A DNA stretch of 64,000 nt, taken from assembly GCA_013306675.1 (NCBI GenBank), contig JABLUY010000038.1, positions 62,001 to 126,000 of the forward strand, read 5' to 3'. Source of the DNA: Thraustochytrium sp. TN22. Its lineage: Eukaryota; Sar; Bigyra; Thraustochytrida; Thraustochytriidae. Position 1 is the stretch's first letter. Every line of letters starts with the position of its first letter. The position numbers and the translations under genes were made by a program. The notes beneath the pieces were generated by a model. The model saw only the letters and a program-made list of their open reading frames with translations, had not been told where the DNA came from and ran no database searches. Below are positions 56,978 through 64,000 of the stretch, in pieces.

Positions 56978-57004
56978 AGACCGGTTCGACGGCGAACCCG
57001 GTCT
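56978..57004. repeat. Subterminal hairpin, left end of the element
   Basis: Arms AGACCGGTTCG and CGAACCCGGTCT with one bulged C and a 4-nt loop, 48 bp from the left tip. It superficially resembles a tRNA T-arm but lacks a tRNA around it. Confidence 0.7.
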
Positions 57005-57894
57005 ATTTTCATGACCATGTCGCTTGTGATCCACATGCGCTCGAGAGCAATGCTTTAGCCAGACATAGTTCAATTGCTTTATGCTCCGCTTCCTGAAATT
57101 TTGATAGTTGTTGGTTCTTTTTTGGTGCTGTTATCTATTATTGAAGATGACACCTTCGTGACCATCTGTAGATCAAGCATTCCAGTTCTGGGTGTTCCCT
57201 TCGACAGAGGAGCCTCAAGACGGTGAGAGGTGTCCGCATGCCCTCGTAGTGCACTTGAAATTCGAGCTCGGGTATCTATAGGTCCTTCAAAGAACTCGAA
57301 CTCTCTTGAAGTTTTCTCATGAAATAATCAATCGAATTGTGATTTTCTTCGGCCATTGAACATAAAGGTTACATAGCTTTCTTTTGTGCCAATTTTGATT
57401 GTGTCTGAGATGAATTGATTGAATATTTCGCATGAGAAGTTTGTTGTATTTGCCACTGTACAAATCCGTAGTTAGAGAAATGGGGGGTACGCACTACCAA
57501 GTTAGGCTGTCTTGTGTGACATGTACACACCTTCTTCGTCGCATGAGGCGTTGACTCGGGGCCGGGTTCTGCCAGCTTGCTCGTGCAAGCCCTGTCCCAG
57601 CGTATAATGGCCGTGCGAGCGGTCTGCGAGCGAGAGCTGAGAAAGCGAAAGGGATTGCACGCGCGCGCGTACGACGCGCGCGTGCGCGTACGAGGCATCC
57701 GCTGCGCGCGGTCGTGCCGAAGCCCCGGCCTCGGGCTGCTCCCATCGTTGTGAGGCATCATCCATCCCGCGGATCCGCGGGCGCGGATCCGCGGGCGGGA
57801 CGCGGGCTGAGGTGGCGCCTTGGCGCGCTTGCGCCTTGGCGCGCTTGCGCCTTGGCGCGGCTGCGCGCCGCGCAAGGGTCAGGGTCTGGCCACC
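57005..57894. other. 5' noncoding part of the P-like element
   Basis: An AT-rich tract (57005-57480) without long frames is followed by GC-rich sequence. The GC-rich part has palindromes CCCGCGGATCCGCGGG (57766-57781) and CGCGGATCCGCG (57782-57793). Three 16-bp units, GCGCCTTGGCGCGCTT, lie at 57815-57862, just before the transposase start. Promoter activity for the transposase is expected here. Confidence 0.6.
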
Positions 57895-60800
57895 ATGGAG
57901 AATCAGACAAGGTTTGTTGAGCGCCTGTCGGAGCTCGTCGCCTCAGCTCCTGGCTTGTGGGGTCTCTGGTGGTCGCCCGAACCCAACCACATCCCATCTC
58001 GCTTCGCTCGTTGGTCGAGATGGCGCGCAACCAAGGCAAACAACATATGTGTGCTCGAGCTCGATGGTGGGCAGTACTGCCTGCTATACGACAAGGAGAG
58101 GAAGAAGAAGCGCCACTGGTTCTGCATCGTGCAAGCAGGCAACTGGAGCGAACCAGGTACGCTCCGCGGGCACGTTGATGCCCTTCGCTGTGGCCCCAAT
58201 GCACCCACGCCCGAGCAAATGATGGTGCTCAATGACCTCCTGTCCGGCATGAAGGCTCTTGTTCAGGAGTACAGCTGCAAGCGTCAGAGAACAGACGCGA
58301 GTGCGTCTCCCGCCGATGACCAGCCGGTGGTTAGGTCCTCGCGGAACGCAGGTCCCGAGACCGGAGGCGCGCCTGCGCCGCCCGCAGCGCGCTGCCAAGG
58401 CTTTCCAGCAGCCTATTGCTTCTCTGACAGCGTCGATTCAAACGGCACGACCGGGTGGAGCACGACGTGCACGGGCGGAACCGCGACGAAACGATGTGAC
58501 GCGTGCGTGAAGGCGTTTGCATGCAACAGGTCCTACATGTGCCGGCTGAGAACGGCACTCATGACGCGGGACGTTACGCTCGACGATGACGTGACGTTTG
58601 ACAAGCTCGTGGAGGTGATCGTGCGGATGCGGCGCACCAACGAGGACCTCGAGAGGAAGATCAAGAGGATCACCGCAGAGCAAGCGCGTCCCCGCGAGCC
58701 AGAGGGAAGCGAGTCCACGCGCGAGCTCGTCGAGCTCATTGAACGTGTAAACGTGCCGTCGTCACACTTCCTCTACAAGTTCACGTTCTCTATGTACCAC
58801 GCCATGGAGGCCTACATGACAGGCAAGGGTCAGTATCATTGGGACACAAACCCACACTCGCGTGTGGTGAAGTCCTTCTTCATGTTCATTCACATGCTGC
58901 CACACTCCTCGCGGATCCTAAATGCACTTCACGGTTATGGCCAGATGGGTCGCGGGAACAACGCCAACAAGGGACCAATCAACATCCACCTTTTCAACCT
59001 ACCCATCCCGACCGTGACAACGCTGCAGAAGAGCGTGGGGAGGCTCGGCTCGCCCTACACACCGTTCCGGAGCGGATGCATTGAGCGTTTCTGCAAAGCT
59101 ATGCTCGCGAAAGGCTCGCTTCTTTACGTGATTACGATGGACGGGATCGAGGCAAAGAGGGACGGTCTCCTCGAGGTGGCCTCCTTCGAAGGCAAGCCGT
59201 ACTTGATCGGCCTCGACTACTACGAAGAGGAGCGCATCCGCGCGAGGCACAAGGACGAGGGGAAGGAAGAGGCAGACATTGTGCAAGAGCTGTTCACCTT
59301 CCGCGGAAGCATCGCGGCAGCCAAGCTCGTCACAGTCATCCTCAAGAGTCCCGACAACCGCATTCGGATCCCGGTCGCCGCCGTCCCTGTGCGGAGCGAG
59401 AACGCCAGCGCGATCTCCCGAATTGTGAACGACGTCGTCGAGCGAGTGCGGGAGGCTTCTGGGGACAGGCTCGAGCCAATGGCGGTCTGCTCGGACGCCG
59501 CGGCAAGCAACCAGAAGGGTTTCGCCCAGAGTGCAATCTCTGACGAAGCCACTCGGCCCGGGGCCAACGGGGTCGACGAAGAGGACGAGGAAGCGGACGA
59601 TGACGACTCAGACCTCGAGGATCACGACGTACGCGAGCAAGATCAAGACGGATGTGAGGAGGACAGTGCGGCGGCCAACCCTCCCGCTGCTCCTGCGGCC
59701 TCCCCTGCGAGGCTGGTCCTGGACAAGGACCACATTGTCAAGGCCTTCGTGGGGCAGCTTCGTAGGAAACAACTCCGGCACAAGGGCAAATCGTACCAGC
59801 TCATCGAGCTCCTGATCGGTTTGCGCAACAACAAACCATGCCTGAGCGCCAAAGGCCTGTGCAGGAGCGCGGACATCCCATTGCAAGAATTGCTCGCTGG
59901 CGGGCTCTCGCCGGAGTCCATCGAATGCCTCGCCAAGGTGCTCCCGGCCAGCGCATTTCTCGACGAGAGCAGAACCAAGCTGCGGATTTCCGCTCACGAG
60001 GCCATTCGCAACGCCATGAGGATCCTCGTCACACCGGCTGCGCTCGACGACTCTGATCCGATGAACTGCAAGCTCCGACTCCAGCTTATCTCGCCTGCCG
60101 TCCAACGCGTCCTGCGGATGGCAGAGCTGAGCGAGCACACGGGCGTCCTCGCCGAGCTGATGCAGATCGGCACAGACATGTACTACATCTTCGAAAAAGA
60201 CGACTTCCGGGCGTGTGAGGTGAAACGAACACAGCGCCAGGACCGAAGCATCGGAGAGGTCGCCGCCGCTGGTCAGCATATCCAGGTCAAGCTGGAGGCC
60301 TGGTATCACGACTATCACGTCCCGATCAACGGCAAGACCAACACCAGCGGTTTCATCTCCACGCTAACGTTCCGCAACCTCATCAGCTTCTGCAGCGTCT
60401 GGCGGGAGCTAGAACAACGTTCGCACGAAGAAGGCATCGCAGACAGCATCGTCCCTCGCGCACTCCAGTCCATGGACAACGAGACGCTGCACTCCATGAT
60501 CCGCGAGCCCTGCCAAGACATCAGCATCAAGACCGGCCTCAGCCAGTTTGGCGCATGCGCGCTTCGCATGGCTGTCCTCGCCGAGCCCAGGCGCGGGTAC
60601 ATCCTTCTAACGTCTCGGGACATCATGGCGCAGTACTCGACCATGGAGCGAGAGCGCATCGAGGCGGGCGAGTTTCTTCGTGTCGAGTCCTCAGACTGTG
60701 TGAACCCATTCGAAAAACTCTGCGGGCCCATGTATTACAACAACGCATGGGACGGGTGCGCCAAGGAAACCAAACTGCCAAAGACGTGCGAAGCGTGGAC

Positions 60801-61617
60801 GGAGCAACTGCGCGCGATGTACGAGATGGAGAATCGCGCACGCACAACAACGCTGCGCGACTCGCTCAGAAGGTATTGCGCGACCAGTGCTGAGCAAGTC
60901 AATGAACGAGCACGCCAAAGGTCCTCCACATCGCGCGACCAGACGTATAGCGGTGGATTCAAGGCGCTCAGCATGATGCGGGACCCAGATCGCGCGCAGG
61001 TCACAAGCTTCAAGGCACCGACCAGCAAGACCAATCACAAGGTCCTCTGCACCACGGCGATCCTGGCACACATGACACAAGGCGCAAACGTGGTGAGCCA
61101 TGAAACATTCAAGACAACGCAGGGAAGCTCGCCGCAACAGCCGTCCAAGAAGCTCTGGGTATCTTTCGGCTTTCGCTCCAACAAACGTGAGCCCACGATC
61201 GAGCTCATCACGAGGGAAGGGCGCCGGGAAGAGAAAACGGTCGTCATCCTAGCACAGTCGAAGGTTTACGGCCTCCGCTTCCAGCCGATGGGAGTCCATG
61301 GCTCCAGCAACCGAGGTAGCGACCCGCGCAGGGCCATCATTCGAGCCTTCTTGGCTACAAACGAGCATCACATTGAAGCGGACTTTCCGCTCACAGCACT
61401 CGGCAAGAACCCGGCTCAGACGCTCGCCCAGATCGTCCGAGTCAAATCGGCGGGAAGCTCCATGGGCTGGGCGCTGGCCTTCCGCCAAAGCCAGGTGACT
61501 CGCGCGCTGCTATCGACAGCGCAGCGTCTGGACCAGGCGTCCAAGGCTTTGCGCGAGGCCATGAACGACGCGGCGGCCACTGCCTCTAACGGCGCAAGAA
61601 AACTATTTAACTCTTAA
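57895..61617 (+). CDS. P-element/THAP9-like transposase
   Basis: Single uninterrupted frame of 1240 residues starting at ATG 57895 in a strong CACCATGG context. After an N-terminal region with Trp-rich GLWGLWWSPEP, a Cys-rich patch (about 170-215, with CDACVKAFACNRSYMC) may bind zinc and DNA, though it is not a recognisable THAP domain. A helical, basic segment follows. The catalytic-type core has LYVITMDGIEAKRDGL (Asp416), a block ending IRIPVAAVPVRSENASAI, AVCSDAAASNQ (Asp534), an acidic insert (about 560-585), then LDKDHIVKAFVGQLRR (about 609-624). This order (DG-, IPV-, D-A-N and DxxH-xK) is that of P-element and THAP9 transposases. The final acidic catalytic residue cannot be assigned by eye. 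The flanking inverted repeats and 8-bp duplication support the call. Confidence 0.82.
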   Translation: MENQTRFVERLSELVASAPGLWGLWWSPEPNHIPSRFARWSRWRATKANNICVLELDGGQYCLLYDKERKKKRHWFCIVQAGNWSEPGTLRGHVDALRCGPNAPTPEQMMVLNDLLSGMKALVQEYSCKRQRTDASASPADDQPVVRSSRNAGPETGGAPAPPAARCQGFPAAYCFSDSVDSNGTTGWSTTCTGGTATKRCDACVKAFACNRSYMCRLRTALMTRDVTLDDDVTFDKLVEVIVRMRRTNEDLERKIKRITAEQARPREPEGSESTRELVELIERVNVPSSHFLYKFTFSMYHAMEAYMTGKGQYHWDTNPHSRVVKSFFMFIHMLPHSSRILNALHGYGQMGRGNNANKGPINIHLFNLPIPTVTTLQKSVGRLGSPYTPFRSGCIERFCKAMLAKGSLLYVITMDGIEAKRDGLLEVASFEGKPYLIGLDYYEEERIRARHKDEGKEEADIVQELFTFRGSIAAAKLVTVILKSPDNRIRIPVAAVPVRSENASAISRIVNDVVERVREASGDRLEPMAVCSDAAASNQKGFAQSAISDEATRPGANGVDEEDEEADDDDSDLEDHDVREQDQDGCEEDSAAANPPAAPAASPARLVLDKDHIVKAFVGQLRRKQLRHKGKSYQLIELLIGLRNNKPCLSAKGLCRSADIPLQELLAGGLSPESIECLAKVLPASAFLDESRTKLRISAHEAIRNAMRILVTPAALDDSDPMNCKLRLQLISPAVQRVLRMAELSEHTGVLAELMQIGTDMYYIFEKDDFRACEVKRTQRQDRSIGEVAAAGQHIQVKLEAWYHDYHVPINGKTNTSGFISTLTFRNLISFCSVWRELEQRSHEEGIADSIVPRALQSMDNETLHSMIREPCQDISIKTGLSQFGACALRMAVLAEPRRGYILLTSRDIMAQYSTMERERIEAGEFLRVESSDCVNPFEKLCGPMYYNNAWDGCAKETKLPKTCEAWTEQLRAMYEMENRARTTTLRDSLRRYCATSAEQVNERARQRSSTSRDQTYSGGFKALSMMRDPDRAQVTSFKAPTSKTNHKVLCTTAILAHMTQGANVVSHETFKTTQGSSPQQPSKKLWVSFGFRSNKREPTIELITREGRREEKTVVILAQSKVYGLRFQPMGVHGSSNRGSDPRRAIIRAFLATNEHHIEADFPLTALGKNPAQTLAQIVRVKSAGSSMGWALAFRQSQVTRALLSTAQRLDQASKALREAMNDAAATASNGARKLFNS

Positions 61618-61864
61618 GAGGAAAGGACAAGAACTTGACATAAAGGCATCACTTGACGATCATCTGGATCTCTCACCGCCTCGACGTGTAGCGTAAGTCT
61701 CACGCGCAGCCGCCACAACGCGCGCGCTGGGAGCTCAGCTAGCGCTCACTCGCCACGCGAGCGAGCGCTAGAGCCTCATAACGCGCACTCGCTACGCGAG
61801 CGAGCGCGGAACCGCGGCGGACTGTGCGAGGAACGCTTCCCAGGCTAATATGGGCCGCCAGAGC
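61618..61864. other. 3' noncoding part of the P-like element with two related hairpins
   Basis: Two similar inverted repeats lie at 61739-61771 (CTAGCGCTCACTCG / CGAGCGAGCGCTAG) and 61782-61808 (CGCGCACTCGC / GCGAGCGAGCGCG), about 70-140 bp from the right tip. They are also direct repeats of each other, which makes them candidate transposase-binding sites. Confidence 0.65.
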
Positions 61865-61880
61865 GACCAACCGACCCCTC
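61865..61880 (-). repeat. Right terminal inverted repeat of the P-like element
   Basis: GACCAACCGACCCCTC, the exact reverse complement of 56930-56945. Confidence 0.9.
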
Positions 61881-61888
61881 AACGAGTC
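61881..61888. repeat. Right target-site duplication AACGAGTC
   Basis: Exact match to 56922-56929, immediately outside the right inverted repeat. Beyond it the host sequence continues in the same ACAACGATC-like style as the left flank. Confidence 0.8.
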
Positions 61889-63792
<1,904 letters not shown>

Positions 63793-63820
63793 GTAATTCT
63801 GAACAAGTTGTCGTTTTTTA

Positions 63821-63956
63821 TGCATTCGTTCCCCTTCTCTGTCACCTTGGTGCCGTGCGTGCTGCCTGCAAGCGCCGCCCCTGCGCTGCGAGCAACATTA
63901 TGCATTCATTCTCCATCTCTGTCACCTTGGTGCCGTGCGTGCTGCGAGCAACATCA
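63821..63956. repeat. 80-bp tandem duplication in the GAPDH 3' region
   Basis: TGCATTCGTTCCCCTTCTCT at 63821 recurs, with a few changes, at 63901. GTCACCTTGGTGCCGTGCGT is shared by both. The second copy lacks about 25 bp before GCGAGCAACAT. Probably 3'-UTR or downstream flank. Confidence 0.85.
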
Positions 63957-64000
63957 GACGACCTACAGCTCTGCGCCGCATGAAATACAACCTAACGCTC

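Larger units (their letters stand above)
56930..61880 (+). mobile_element. Apparently complete P-element-like DNA transposon
   Basis: Element of 4951 bp. Its ends are exact 16-bp inverted repeats: GAGGGGTCGGTTGGTC at 56930-56945 and GACCAACCGACCCCTC at 61865-61880. Immediately outside both is AACGAGTC (56922-56929 and 61881-61888), an 8-bp direct repeat as expected for a P-superfamily target-site duplication. Inside is one long ORF (57895-61617) with P/THAP9-type motifs. The left 5' part (57000-57480) is strikingly AT-rich against its surroundings. The right subterminal region has two hairpins (61739-61808). The element sits at the edge of a CAACGAGTC repeat tract, which explains part of the flanking identity but not the 16-bp inverted ends. 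No break in the coding frame is seen, suggesting recent insertion or retained function. Confidence 0.86.

Noticed and set aside
56978-57004. GGTTCGA-containing hairpin, considered as part of a tRNA
   Set aside because: No acceptor stem, D-arm or anticodon arm of the right spacing; better explained as a transposon subterminal hairpin.

Overview
The window is nuclear DNA from a GC-rich, gene-dense eukaryotic microbe. Most genes are single exons; where introns occur they are short (65-261 bp) with GT-AG ends and GTAAGT-like donors. The protein set (TRAPP, kinesin, nucleoporin, G10/BUD31, lysosomal-type hexosaminidases, a plant-type CRIB-RhoGAP with WW domains, an Orai-like channel), the secreted PAN protein with Thr/Pro linkers and the form of the GAPDH fit a stramenopile. 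My best guess is a thraustochytrid (Labyrinthulea); that placement is inference from gene style, not a phylogeny.

Layout. Left block (0.8-6.9 kb): Orai-like channel, lumazine synthase, a RING/B-box protein with a C-terminal CaaX box, a DUF707-like protein and a two-exon isochorismatase-like protein. A gene-poor gap (6.9-10.8 kb) holds a ~435-bp inverted-repeat (MITE-like) element, a large CTAG-rich palindrome and a ~255-bp segmental duplication. Next come a secreted PAN/apple protein, two divergent GH20 hexosaminidases and a FAH-fold hydratase. A second gap (18.7-22.8 kb) holds a 24-bp minisatellite. The central block (22.8-54.7 kb) is nearly continuous genes: EF-hand protein, four-vWA secreted protein, four-exon cytidylyltransferase with a 19-nt microexon, TRAPPC10, kinesin, SET-domain methyltransferase, TARBP1/Trm3-like protein, BUD31, NUP85, ankyrin protein and WW-CRIB-RhoGAP. 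A low-complexity gap (54.7-56.9 kb) then leads into a transposon, and the window ends with cytosolic GAPDH.

The most notable object is an apparently complete DNA transposon at 56930-61880. It has exact 16-bp terminal inverted repeats (GAGGGGTCGGTTGGTC), is bounded by an 8-bp direct repeat (AACGAGTC), and carries one uninterrupted 1240-codon ORF. The ORF has the Asp-based RNase-H-like motif series seen in P-element/THAP9 transposases, and an 8-bp target duplication is the P-superfamily hallmark. Other oddities are a BUD31 that has lost most zinc-cluster cysteines and gained an acidic tail, a TARBP1-like SPOUT domain with altered signature asparagines, and a stop-free intron of 3n length inside that same gene.

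Most genes are housekeeping and do not form a pathway. Neighbours alternate strand, with convergent pairs 90-280 bp apart and divergent pairs sharing 250-650 bp.
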